This document shows, piece by piece, positions 34,616-43,111 of a stretch of DNA of 64,000 nt. Source of the DNA: Limnohabitans_A sp048020265 (lineage in GTDB: Bacteria > Pseudomonadota > Gammaproteobacteria > Burkholderiales > Burkholderiaceae_C); NCBI RefSeq assembly GCF_048020265.1, contig NZ_CP171843.1:1-64000 (forward strand). Direction: 5' to 3'. The first letter of the stretch is position 1. Every line of letters starts with the position of its first letter. The translations under genes were made by a program, and so were the position numbers. The notes under the pieces are model-generated. The model did not search any database. It saw only the letters and a list, made by a program, of their open reading frames with translations, and was not told where the DNA came from.

Positions 34616-36049
34616 ATGCCCCGTCGCGCCACCAAAATTGTTGCCACTTTAGGCCCTGCTTCCAGCGATCCGGCCCTGCTTGAAGCCATGATCCGCGCCG
34701 GGGTGAACGTGGTCCGGCTCAATTTCAGCCATGGCAAGGCGCAAGACCATGTGGACCGCGCCCGCCTGGTGCGCGAAGCTTCGCAACGCGCAGGCCGCGA
34801 AGTGGCCATCATGGCCGACCTGCAGGGCCCCAAGATCCGCGTGGGCAAGTTCGCCGAGGGCAAAGTCATGCTGGAGCCGGGCGCCGCTTTTGTGCTGGAC
34901 GCCTCGCGCACCGAGCCCGGCGACATCCATGGCGTGGGCCTTGATTACAAAGAGCTGCCCCGCGACGTGAAAGCGGGCGATGTGCTTTTGCTCAACGACG
35001 GTTTGATTGTGCTCACCGTCAACGCTGTCAAAGGCGAGCAGGTGCACACCACCGTCAAGCTGGGCGGTGAGCTGTCCAACAACAAGGGTATCAACAAGCA
35101 AGGCGGCGGCCTCACAGCCCCGGCCTTGACCGCCAAGGACATGGACGACATCAAGACCGCCATGAGCCTGAAAGCCGACTACGTGGCCGTGAGCTTCCCG
35201 AAAAACGCCACCGACATGGAAATGGCCCGCCAGCTGTGCAATGTGGCCGGTGCCGAATACGGCCACAAGCCCGGGCTGATTGCCAAGATCGAACGCGCCG
35301 AGGCCATCCCGCACCTGGAAAGCATCCTGATCGCCAGCGACGGCATCATGGTCGCGCGGGGTGACCTGGCGGTGGAGGTGGGCAATGCTGCGGTGCCTGC
35401 CCTGCAAAAACGCATGATCAAGCTGGCCAAGGTGCACGACAAAGTCGTCATCACCGCCACCCAGATGATGGAAAGCATGATTACCAACCCGGTGCCCACC
35501 CGCGCCGAGGTGTCGGACGTGGCCAACGCGGTACTGGACGGCACCGATGCCGTCATGCTGAGTGCCGAAACCGCAGCAGGCAAATACCCGCTTGAGACGG
35601 TGGAAGAGATGGCCAAGATCTGTGAGGCCGCCGAAAACGCCGAAGACCCTGCACTGGATGCCGACTTCAAAGGCCAGACCTTCAGCCGCATCGACCAGTC
35701 CATCGCCATGGGCGCGCTGTTCACGGCCCACCACCTGGGTGCCAAAGCCATCGTGGCCATGACCGAATCGGGCTCCACGGCCCTGTGGATGAGCCGTCAC
35801 CGGGTGCACATCCCCATCTATGCCCTGACCACCAAGCTCACGTCGCAGCGCAAGATGGCGCTGTACCGCAACGTGCGCCCTCTCTTGATGGACACCAGCG
35901 CCGACCGCGACACGGCCCTGGCCGAAGCGGAAGCACATCTGAAAAGCCGCAACATTGTGGGCACGGGCGATGTCTACGCCATCACCTGTGGCGAGCCCAT
36001 GGGCTCGCCCGGCGGCACCAATATGCTGAAGATTTGCAAAGTGGCTTGA
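34616..36049 (+). CDS. pyk: Pyruvate kinase
   Basis: Converts phosphoenolpyruvate and ADP to pyruvate and ATP. The 477-residue product starts RRATKIVATLGPASSDP, has VVRLNFSHG, ADLQGPKIRVGKF, the catalytic KIERAEAIPHLESI and MVARGDLAVEVG, and TQMMESMI...PTRAEVSDVANAVLDGTDA, followed by a C-terminal regulatory domain. The ATG at 34616 is 9 bases after GGAG. In-frame codons upstream do not resemble the family. Confidence 0.97.
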   Translation: MPRRATKIVATLGPASSDPALLEAMIRAGVNVVRLNFSHGKAQDHVDRARLVREASQRAGREVAIMADLQGPKIRVGKFAEGKVMLEPGAAFVLDASRTEPGDIHGVGLDYKELPRDVKAGDVLLLNDGLIVLTVNAVKGEQVHTTVKLGGELSNNKGINKQGGGLTAPALTAKDMDDIKTAMSLKADYVAVSFPKNATDMEMARQLCNVAGAEYGHKPGLIAKIERAEAIPHLESILIASDGIMVARGDLAVEVGNAAVPALQKRMIKLAKVHDKVVITATQMMESMITNPVPTRAEVSDVANAVLDGTDAVMLSAETAAGKYPLETVEEMAKICEAAENAEDPALDADFKGQTFSRIDQSIAMGALFTAHHLGAKAIVAMTESGSTALWMSRHRVHIPIYALTTKLTSQRKMALYRNVRPLLMDTSADRDTALAEAEAHLKSRNIVGTGDVYAITCGEPMGSPGGTNMLKICKVA

Positions 36050-36061
36050 CCCTGGCCTTGC

Positions 36062-36113
36062 AGGAGGCCGCCTCTGCGGCCGAATCCTTTCGCGCGCAGG
36101 GGCGCGCTCCCAC
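36062..36113. repeat. Composite REP-like repeat (copy C)
   Basis: Two palindromes in series: AGGAGGCCGCCTCTGCGGCC followed by GAA (36062-36084), then TTCGCGCGCAGGGGCGCGCT followed by CCCAC (36089-36113). The first matches the copy at 47927-47951, the second is related to the copies at 19351 and 31898. It lies between pyk and fba. Confidence 0.6.
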
Positions 36114-36215
36114 AAAGTATCTGTACCCAACACCAGTGGCCTTTAAAATCCAGAACAGTTACAGGCCGGGTACAGACACGGGCTGCATGCATTTTTAACT
36201 TTTGGGGAATTTCAC

Positions 36216-37280
36216 ATGGCACTCGTTTCAATGCGCGAGCTGCTGGACCATGCGGCCGTCAACGGCTACGGCATTCCAGCTTTCAACGTCAACAACCTGG
36301 AGCAGGTCCAGGCCGTCATGATGGCCGCTGACGAAGTTGGCGCTCCGGTCATCCTGCAGGCCAGCGCGGGTGCGCGCAAATACGCGGGTGAGCCCTTCAT
36401 CAAGCACCTGATCCAGGCGGCCACCGAGCAGTGGCCCCACATTCCGCTGGTCATGCACCAGGACCACGGCCAAAGCCCGGCGGTTTGCCAGGGCGCGATC
36501 AACCTCGGGTTTTCGTCCGTGATGATGGACGGCTCTTTGCTCGAAGACGGCAAGACCCCGGCCGACTTTGCCTACAACGTGGATGTGACCCGCCGCGTGG
36601 TGGACATGGCCCACCAGCTGGGCGTGTCGGTCGAGGGTGAATTGGGTTGCCTGGGCAACCTCGAAACGGGCGAAGCCGGAGAAGAAGACGGCATTGGTGC
36701 CGAGGGCAAACTGGACCACAGCCAGATGCTGACCGACCCCGAAGAAGCCGCCCAGTTCGTGAAAGCCACAGGCCTGGACGCGTTGGCCATTGCGATTGGC
36801 ACCAGCCATGGCGCGTACAAATTCAGCCGCAAGCCCACGGGCGACATTTTGGCCATCAGCCGCGTCAAGGAAATCCACCAGCGCATTCCCAACACCCACC
36901 TGGTGATGCACGGCTCGTCCAGCGTGCCGCAAGAGCTGTTGGCCCTGATCAACCAGTACGGCGGCAAGATGAAGGAAACCTACGGCGTGCCCGTCGAGGA
37001 AATCCAGGAAGCCATCAAGCACGGCGTGCGCAAGATCAATATCGACACCGACATCCGCCTGGCGATGACTGCGGCTTGCCGCAAATTTCTGGTGGAGAAC
37101 CCCGACAAATTCGATGCCCGCGAGTGGCTCAAGCCCGCCCGCGAAGCAGCCAAGCAGCTGTGCAAGCAGCGTTATCTGGAGTTCGGCTGCGAAGGCCAGG
37201 CCCCCAAGATCAAGGGGGACAGCCTGCAGGTGGTGGCCGCTCGCTACGCTCGGGGCGAGTTGGCCCAAGTGGTGAACTGA
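36216..37280 (+). CDS. fbaA: Fructose-bisphosphate aldolase, class II
   Basis: Zinc enzyme splitting or forming fructose 1,6-bisphosphate. The 354-residue product starts ALVSMRELLDHAAVNGYGIPAFNVNNLEQ; zinc ligands lie in VMHQDHGQSP, GEDGIGAEG-like EAGEEDGIGAEGKLDHSQM, TSHGAYKF and LVMHGSSSVP, with NIDTDIRLAMT near the end. The pattern fits the Calvin-cycle/beta subtype of class IIA common in Burkholderiales. Confidence 0.96.
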   Translation: MALVSMRELLDHAAVNGYGIPAFNVNNLEQVQAVMMAADEVGAPVILQASAGARKYAGEPFIKHLIQAATEQWPHIPLVMHQDHGQSPAVCQGAINLGFSSVMMDGSLLEDGKTPADFAYNVDVTRRVVDMAHQLGVSVEGELGCLGNLETGEAGEEDGIGAEGKLDHSQMLTDPEEAAQFVKATGLDALAIAIGTSHGAYKFSRKPTGDILAISRVKEIHQRIPNTHLVMHGSSSVPQELLALINQYGGKMKETYGVPVEEIQEAIKHGVRKINIDTDIRLAMTAACRKFLVENPDKFDAREWLKPAREAAKQLCKQRYLEFGCEGQAPKIKGDSLQVVAARYARGELAQVVN

Positions 37281-37316
37281 GACCCGGATGGCCATGCTGC
37301 GCTCGCCATGACGCTG

Positions 37317-37350
37317 GCCGTCACTGCGAGGAGCTTGCGACGCGGCAGTC
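37317..37350. repeat. Possible dispersed repeat between fba and purC
   Basis: The stretch starting GTCACTGCGAGGAGCTTGCG and ending GCAGTCCA resembles the GTCATTGCGAGGAG...GCAATCCA repeat scattered through many proteobacterial genomes. No second copy was found in this window. Confidence 0.4.
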
Positions 37351-37413
37351 CAGGTGCGTCGCATGCGCAAGAGGCCGCCTTGTACCCTATACACTGCGAT
37401 AATTGACCCGAAT

Positions 37414-37449
37414 GGCTCATTGACTGTTCAATGGGCCTTTTTCTTTTTT
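37414..37449 (+). terminator. Terminator-like hairpin just before purC
   Basis: Stem GGCTCATTGA / TCAATGGGCC (one G-T pair) with a CTGT-type loop is followed by TTTTTCTTTTTT. It ends about 22 bases before the purC ATG, so it either ends fba transcription or acts as a leader attenuator. Confidence 0.65.
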
Positions 37450-37471
37450 GCTGCTGCCTGACTGTTTCGCC

Positions 37472-38380
37472 ATGACCTCTGCACTCCACACTTCGGCCCT
37501 GACTTCCTTGCCCCTGCTGGCGCGTGGCAAGGTGCGCGACAACTACGCGGTGGGTGACGACCGTATCCTGATGGTGGCGTCGGACCGCATCAGCGCGTTT
37601 GATGTGATCATGGGCGAGCCCATTCCCGGTAAAGGTGTGCTGCTCACTCAGATGGCGCTGTTCTGGTTTGACAAATTGGGCCCCAAGGGCTTGAACATTT
37701 GCCCGATCCACCTGACGGGCGAAGCCCCCGAGAGCGTGGTGAGCGCCGAAGAAGTGCCCCAGGTCAAAGGTCGTTCCATGCTGGTCAAGCGCCTGAAACC
37801 GATCCCCGTCGAGGCGGTGGTGCGCGGTTATCTGGCCGGCAGCGGCTGGAAGGAATACCAGGACAACCAGGCCGTGTGCGGCGTGAAGCTGCCCGCAGGC
37901 CTGAAAAACGCCAGTCGCCTGCCAGAACCCATCTACACGCCCGCGGCCAAAGCGGCAGTGGGCGAGCACGACGAAAACATCACCTTCGAGCAAACCGTGG
38001 CCATGATCGGGGCCGACCTGGCCACCCGCATCCGCGACATCAGCATCCAGCTGTACAAAGCCGCGCGAGACATTGCGGCTGCCAAAGGCATCATCATTGC
38101 CGACACCAAGTTCGAGTTTGGCCTGGACACCGATGGCACCCTGGTGCTGATGGACGAAGTGCTCACGCCCGATTCCTCGCGTTACTGGCCCGCCGACAGC
38201 TATGCCGAGGGCGCCAACCCGCCCAGTTACGACAAGCAGTTTTTGCGTGACTGGCTGGAAAGTGCGCAGATCAACGGCAAGCCCTGGGACAAGACACCGC
38301 CTGCACCGCGCCTGCCGCGTGAGGTCATCGAGAAAACAGCCGCCAAATACGAAGAGGCCATGAAAAAGCTGATGGCCTGA
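37472..38380 (+). CDS. purC: Phosphoribosylaminoimidazole-succinocarboxamide synthase
   Basis: Purine pathway step joining CAIR and aspartate. The 302-residue product has LLARGKVRDNYAVGDDRILMVASDRISAFDV, PIPVEAVVRGYLAGSGWKEY and FEFGLDTDGTLVLMDEVLTPDSSRYWP. It is the longer form usual in beta-proteobacteria. The ATG at 37472 gives the conserved start. A terminator follows, and purE and purK lie 1.7 kb downstream. Confidence 0.97.
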   Translation: MTSALHTSALTSLPLLARGKVRDNYAVGDDRILMVASDRISAFDVIMGEPIPGKGVLLTQMALFWFDKLGPKGLNICPIHLTGEAPESVVSAEEVPQVKGRSMLVKRLKPIPVEAVVRGYLAGSGWKEYQDNQAVCGVKLPAGLKNASRLPEPIYTPAAKAAVGEHDENITFEQTVAMIGADLATRIRDISIQLYKAARDIAAAKGIIIADTKFEFGLDTDGTLVLMDEVLTPDSSRYWPADSYAEGANPPSYDKQFLRDWLESAQINGKPWDKTPPAPRLPREVIEKTAAKYEEAMKKLMA

Positions 38381-38403
38381 AACCCCAGCATTTCGGGCAT
38401 CAA

Positions 38404-38433
38404 AAAGGCGCTGCCATGCAGCGCCTTTGTTTT
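38404..38433 (+). terminator. Rho-independent terminator after purC
   Basis: Stem AAAGGCGCTG / CAGCGCCTTT with a 5-base loop is followed by GTTTT. It could serve both purC and the convergent small membrane protein gene. Confidence 0.8.
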
Positions 38434-38446
38434 GGGGTTGAGCGGC

Positions 38447-38812
38447 TCAGCCTGTGAAAGCCAGCAGTGTCATGGCATCCAGCAGCAAAGTCGTGCTGGC
38501 CACCAGCATGCTGGCGCAGGCGGTCGTGCGGCCGCGCGGGTGCAGGGATGCGCCCCAGAATACAGTCAGGCAAACCAATTCCAAGCTGCCGCGCATCCAC
38601 AGGTAGCGGCTGCTGTCCACCAGCTTGGCGGTTTCTGGGCTCATCAGCACGGCAATCAGAAAAACACCCTTGACCAGCCAAAGTGCAGCGCCCAAATGCA
38701 GGGAGGGCAGGTGCGTCAGCAGGTTGCGCGCGGATACGTGCGAGCGCACAGGCGCACCACCGAGCAAGCATTGCAGCTCTTCAGGGGTGATCAGGGGCTC
38801 GGCGCGTGGCAT
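38447..38812 (-). CDS. Uncharacterised small membrane protein
   Basis: A 121-residue protein of unknown function with three likely membrane segments (LHLGAALWLVKGVFLIAVLM, YLWMRGSLELVCLTVFWGAS and ACASMLVASTTLLLDAMTLL) after a polar N-terminus with ITPEELQCLLGG. It is convergent with purC. No family recognised. The stretch 38813-39068 upstream shows nothing recognisable. Confidence 0.55.
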   Translation of the reverse strand: MPRAEPLITPEELQCLLGGAPVRSHVSARNLLTHLPSLHLGAALWLVKGVFLIAVLMSPETAKLVDSSRYLWMRGSLELVCLTVFWGASLHPRGRTTACASMLVASTTLLLDAMTLLAFTG

Positions 38813-39068
38813 GACTCAAAAATGAATGCGAAAGTGATGGTTAAATTCTAGGCCGCATCTGCCGGCAAAAGACCAGGCATTGACCGGCCAGCGGGCTGAA
38901 ACCGGTAAATGTCTGTAACGACATGGATTTGGGCGCTTGGGTTAGCCGCGACCGCCGAGCCAAGCCGTGGCTGCTCGCGGAATCTGTCGGTGGCGCAGTC
39001 GTGAAAAAGCCCAGTCAGACCGCTGTGCTGCAGCCGGACCGGGCTTGGGGTCATGGACTGAGTTTTGC

Positions 39069-40022
39069 TCAGTTGAGCGCCATGCTCAGCTTGCGGCGGT
39101 AGCTGGAGATCATGGCCAGCAGTGGGTCCTCCTGGAGCGCGGCTTTCCCCATGAGTTCGATACCACCCGCCGATTTGCCGGTGGCGTCTTGCGTTTTGGG
39201 TTTGGGTGGCGTCATCAGCTCCAGCAGGGCGACAAAGGTTTTGCGCGGGGCTTCGTCGTCCCATTTCTTGTCGCGCATGATGATTTCCAGCAGTTCGTCC
39301 ATGGCCGCTTCCCACTGGCCCACGGCGATCAAGAGGCGGCTTTTGGCAAAACGGGTTTCAAAGTCGCGCTTGTTCTGGCCAATCAGTTCGTCAAATTGGG
39401 CCAGCTCCCATTGGCCGCGCGGGTCGTTGGTCACGAATTCCAGGGCATTGAGCCACTGGGTTTGGGCCTCAAAGCGCAGCGGCACTGGAATGCGGGCCAT
39501 GGCCGGGGCCAGCAAGGCGGCGGCTTCGGCCAATTCACCGTGGCCGATCAGCAGTTTCACCAGGTCGAAACGGGCATCGTCGTTGCCCGGGTCGGTGGCC
39601 AGGGCCTGCTCCAGCGCGGCGCGGGCGCTTTGGGCGTCACCGGCTTGCAAATGCTCTTGGGCTTCTTGGGCGGCGGCTTGGGCCTGCAGTTCTTCGGCAG
39701 CGGGCAGGTGTTTGTCCAGGAACTGCTTGACCTGGCCTTCGGGCAAGGCCCCCATGAAACCATCGACCGGCTGACCGTTTTTGAGGAGCACGCAAGTCGG
39801 GATGCTTTTGATGCCAAAGGCCTGGGCCAGTTGCTGCTCTTCGTCGGAGTTGATCTTGACCAGCTTGAAGCGGCCTTCGTAGGCGGTCTCGACCCGCTCC
39901 AGGATGGGGCCCAGCGACTTGCAGGGGCCGCACCAGGGCGCCCAAAAATCCACCAGCACAGGCGTGGTCATGGAGGCCTCGATGACCTCGGCTTCAAAGT
40001 TTTGTATCGTGACGTCCATCAT
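39069..40022 (-). CDS. cnoX: Co-chaperone/thioredoxin CnoX (YbbN)
   Basis: Thioredoxin domain fused to TPR repeats; in E. coli it protects client proteins from oxidation and hands them to GroEL. The 317-residue product has TTPVLVDFWAPWCGPCKSLGP near residue 35 with an intact WCGPC, the cis-Pro segment KSIPTCVLLKNG, and TPR-like helices from about 125 on. E. coli CnoX lacks the full CXXC, so this member may keep redox activity. Two adjacent ATGs (40022 and 40019) are possible starts. Divergent from purE. Confidence 0.88.
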   Translation of the reverse strand: MMDVTIQNFEAEVIEASMTTPVLVDFWAPWCGPCKSLGPILERVETAYEGRFKLVKINSDEEQQLAQAFGIKSIPTCVLLKNGQPVDGFMGALPEGQVKQFLDKHLPAAEELQAQAAAQEAQEHLQAGDAQSARAALEQALATDPGNDDARFDLVKLLIGHGELAEAAALLAPAMARIPVPLRFEAQTQWLNALEFVTNDPRGQWELAQFDELIGQNKRDFETRFAKSRLLIAVGQWEAAMDELLEIIMRDKKWDDEAPRKTFVALLELMTPPKPKTQDATGKSAGGIELMGKAALQEDPLLAMISSYRRKLSMALN

Positions 40023-40103
40023 GGCGGGCAGTGTTCCGGGTTGTGTTCCAGACCCCAAGCGGGTGAAACCTTAAAATTCGACATTGATCACGAAAAGCAC
40101 CCA

Positions 40104-40604
40104 ATGACTCAAGCGCTCATCGGCGTCGTCATGGGTTCCAGCTCCGACTGGGACACCATGCAGCACGCAGTCCAGATTCTCCAACAGTTTGGCATCCCCC
40201 ACGACGCCCGCGTGGTTTCGGCCCACAGAATGCCCGACGATATGTTTGCCTATGCACAGAGCGCGGCCGAGCGCGGCCTGCAGGCCATCATCGCAGGTGC
40301 GGGCGGCGCGGCCCATTTGCCCGGCATGATCGCGGCTAAAACCGTGGTGCCGGTGCTGGGTGTGCCGGTGCAGACCAAGGCGCTGTCAGGTGTGGATTCG
40401 CTGCACAGCATTGTTCAAATGCCCAAGGGCGTCCCGGTGGCCACCTTTGCCATTGGCGCAGCCGGTGCGGCCAATGCCGCCCTGTTTGCGGTGGCCATGC
40501 TGGCCAACCACGATGCGACGCTGCGCCAAAAGCTCGAAGCCTTCCGCGCCGAGCAAACTGCCGCTGCGCGAGCCATGACCTTGCCACCCGTGGGTGCCGC
40601 ATGA
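40104..40604 (+). CDS. purE: N5-carboxyaminoimidazole ribonucleotide mutase
   Basis: Purine pathway enzyme converting N5-CAIR to CAIR. The 166-residue product has the class I signature GVVMGSSSDWDTMQ, VVSAHRMPDDMF, AGAGGAAHLPGMIAAKT and GVPVQTKALSGVDSLHSIVQMP. purK overlaps by 4 bases, confirming the two-step class I route. Confidence 0.97.
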   Translation: MTQALIGVVMGSSSDWDTMQHAVQILQQFGIPHDARVVSAHRMPDDMFAYAQSAAERGLQAIIAGAGGAAHLPGMIAAKTVVPVLGVPVQTKALSGVDSLHSIVQMPKGVPVATFAIGAAGAANAALFAVAMLANHDATLRQKLEAFRAEQTAAARAMTLPPVGAA

Positions 40605-41800
40605 GCCGCGCGATTCTGCCGGGCTCCATGGTCAATGGCCAACCTGCCACCTTGGGCGTGATGGGCGGTGGCCAGCTGGGCCGCATGTTCGTGCACGCGG
40701 CCCAGGCCATGGGCTACTTCACCGCCGTGCTCGACCCCGACGCCGCCAGCCCGGCCGGGCGGGTGAGCCACCACCACATCCAGACTGATTACCTGGACGA
40801 ACAGGGCCTGGCCCAGCTGATGCAGCGCTGCGCCGCCATCACCACCGAATTTGAAAACGTACCTGCGCCCGCGCTGATGACCTTGGGCGCACACCGCCCG
40901 GTGGCCCCGGCCTCCGAGTCGGTCGCGATTGCGCAAGACCGCGCCGCCGAGAAGGCCCACTTTGTGCGCTGCGGCGTGCCGGTCGCGCCGCATGCCGTGA
41001 TCGAAACGGCCGAGCAGTTGGGGGCTGTGGGCGACGATTTGCTGCCGGGCATTTTGAAAACCTCGCGCATGGGTTACGACGGCAAAGGCCAGATCCGCGT
41101 CAAGACCCGCGAAGCATTGGCGGCGGCTTGGGGGCAACTCAAAAACGTGCCCTGCGTGCTCGAAAAAATGCTGCCCCTGCAGGCCGAGTGCTCGGTCATC
41201 GTGGCGCGTGGGGCCGATGGGCAGATGGTGAACTTCCCGGTGCAACTGAACCTGCACCGCGACGGCATTTTGGCCGTGACCAGCGTGTACGAAGGCGCGG
41301 TGCCTGCCGACCAGGCCGCCCAAGCTGTGGCCGCGACCCGCGCCATTGCCGAAGGTCTGAACTACGTGGGCGTGCTGTGCGTGGAGTTTTTCATCCTGGA
41401 AGGCGGCCAGCTGGTTGTGAACGAGATGGCACCCCGCCCGCACAACAGCGGCCACTACACGATGAACGCCTGCGACCAGTCGCAGTTTGAGCTGCAGGTG
41501 CGAACGCTGGCGGGTTTGCCGCTCACCCAGCCGCGCCAGCATTCGCCAGCGATCATGCTCAACCTGCTGGGCGATTTGTGGCCCGAAGACACGCCTGTCA
41601 TGTCCATAAGCAAAGGCCCGACCAGCCCTGCTTGGAGCCAGGTGCTGGCGTTGCCGGGCACGCACTTGCACCTGTACGGCAAGTTGTCGGCCCGTCCCGG
41701 CCGCAAGATGGGCCACCTGAACATCACGGGTGCCACCCCGGAGGCCGTGCGGGCCACCGCCTTGCAAGCGGCCGCTTTGCTCGGCATCGAAGCGTTTTAA
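40601..41800 (+). CDS. purK: 5-(carboxyamino)imidazole ribonucleotide synthase
   Basis: ATP-grasp enzyme making N5-CAIR from AIR and bicarbonate. The 399-residue product shows LGVMGGGQLGRMFVHAAQAMGY, ITTEFENVPAPAL, the ATP-binding LKTSRMGYDGKGQIRV and the catalytic VVNEMAPRPHNSGHYTMNACDQSQFE. Its ATG overlaps the purE stop. Confidence 0.97.
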   Translation: MSRAILPGSMVNGQPATLGVMGGGQLGRMFVHAAQAMGYFTAVLDPDAASPAGRVSHHHIQTDYLDEQGLAQLMQRCAAITTEFENVPAPALMTLGAHRPVAPASESVAIAQDRAAEKAHFVRCGVPVAPHAVIETAEQLGAVGDDLLPGILKTSRMGYDGKGQIRVKTREALAAAWGQLKNVPCVLEKMLPLQAECSVIVARGADGQMVNFPVQLNLHRDGILAVTSVYEGAVPADQAAQAVAATRAIAEGLNYVGVLCVEFFILEGGQLVVNEMAPRPHNSGHYTMNACDQSQFELQVRTLAGLPLTQPRQHSPAIMLNLLGDLWPEDTPVMSISKGPTSPAWSQVLALPGTHLHLYGKLSARPGRKMGHLNITGATPEAVRATALQAAALLGIEAF

Positions 41801-41808
41801 AGACCACC

Positions 41809-42813
41809 ATGATCCTGAGTCCCTCGGATGCTGCCATCGCGCAGGCTGCACAGGCTTTGCGTGACGGCCAGTTGGTCGGCTTGCCCACCGAAACCGTGTA
41901 CGGACTGGCCGCCAACGCGGGCGATGACGCGGCGGTGGCCAAAATCTTTGTGGCCAAAGGCCGCCCGGCCGACCACCCGCTGATCGTGCATGTGGCCAGC
42001 CGGGACCAAGTGCCGCTGTTTGCGGCGCAGGTGCCCGATTTTGCGCAGCGTTTGATGGACGCTTTCTGGCCCGGACCGTTGACCTTGATCCTGCAGCGCC
42101 AAAGTGGCGTGGCCACGGCTTCGGCGGCAGGGCAAAACTCGATCGGGCTGCGCTGCCCCTCGCACCCGGTGGCGCAAGCTTTGTTGCAGGCCTGCCTGCC
42201 GTTGGGCGTGCTGGGTGTGTCGGCCCCCAGCGCCAACCGCTTTGGCCGCGTGAGCCCCACCACCGCCGCACATGTGCAGTCCGAGCTGGGCCCCGATTTG
42301 TTGATTCTGGACGGTGGCGATTGCGACGTGGGCATCGAGTCCACCATCATCGACTGCACCCGTGGTGAGCCGGTGTTGCTGCGGCCCGGGCACATCACGC
42401 GGGTGCAGATTGAGGCCGCTTGCGGCCACGCCGTGCTGGACAAGGACACGCCGCAAGCGGTACTGGGCCAGCCCGCGCCCCGCGCCTCGGGCACGCTCGA
42501 ATCGCATTACGCGCCTCGCGCCAAGGTGCGGCTGATGTCGGCAGACGAGATCGCTCGCAAACTGCAAGCCCTGGGGCCACACACCAACAACCTGGGGCTG
42601 TGGTCAGCCGAGCGTCCTGCGAGCGAGCAGGGCATGGGCGCGGGGGTGTTGTGGCGCCAGCAAGCCACCACGGCCGAGCAAGCCGCGCACGACTTGTTCG
42701 GTGTGTTGCGTGATCTGGATGCCCGGGGCGTCTCGCAAATCTGGGTGCAACTGCCGCCCGACACGCCCGAGTGGGAAGGCGTGCGGGACAGACTGCAGCG
42801 GGCAGCGGCCTGA
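41809..42813 (+). CDS. L-threonylcarbamoyladenylate synthase (Sua5 type)
   Basis: Makes threonylcarbamoyl-AMP for the t6A modification of tRNAs. The 334-residue product combines a YrdC domain (GQLVGLPTETVYGLAANAGDD, KIFVAKGRPADHPLIVHV, FWPGPLTLIL, VSAPSANRFGRVSPTTAAHV, ESTIID) with a C-terminal Sua5 domain that begins at ASGTLESHYAPRAKV. So it is the two-domain Sua5 form, not the short TsaC. Its partner tsaB lies 3 kb downstream. The start is ATG 41809, 8 bases after purK. Confidence 0.95.
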   Translation: MILSPSDAAIAQAAQALRDGQLVGLPTETVYGLAANAGDDAAVAKIFVAKGRPADHPLIVHVASRDQVPLFAAQVPDFAQRLMDAFWPGPLTLILQRQSGVATASAAGQNSIGLRCPSHPVAQALLQACLPLGVLGVSAPSANRFGRVSPTTAAHVQSELGPDLLILDGGDCDVGIESTIIDCTRGEPVLLRPGHITRVQIEAACGHAVLDKDTPQAVLGQPAPRASGTLESHYAPRAKVRLMSADEIARKLQALGPHTNNLGLWSAERPASEQGMGAGVLWRQQATTAEQAAHDLFGVLRDLDARGVSQIWVQLPPDTPEWEGVRDRLQRAAA

Positions 42814-42820
42814 AGCGGCT

Positions 42821-43075
42821 TCAGCGGTAGCGCAGCTTCATCACCAAAATCATCAACGCCAGGCTGGTGGTGATGGCGTTGGCGATGATGATGGGCCAGG
42901 CCACCAGCAAGATGCCGTAGACCAGCCACAGGGCCACGCCCATGGTGAACAGGCTGTACATGCCCAGCGAGATGCCGCTCACGTCGCGGGTGCGGAAGGT
43001 CTGCCAGGCTTGCGGGATGAAGCTGGCGGTGGTCAGGAAGGCGGCCAAGGAGCCGACCCATTCAATGAGGTTCAT
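42821..43075 (-). CDS. SemiSWEET-type small transporter
   Basis: An 84-residue membrane protein with three helices, the bacterial half-SWEET architecture that dimerises to move sugars. The PQ-loop is visible (FIPQAWQTFRTRDVSGIS), followed by GMYSLFTMGVALWLVYG. It is convergent with Sua5 and precedes dacB on the minus strand by direction of reading. The substrate cannot be told. Confidence 0.85.
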   Translation of the reverse strand: MNLIEWVGSLAAFLTTASFIPQAWQTFRTRDVSGISLGMYSLFTMGVALWLVYGILLVAWPIIIANAITTSLALMILVMKLRYR

Positions 43076-43111
43076 GTGGGGGAGGTCCCTGCGTGTGCGG
43101 GTGTCGCGTTT

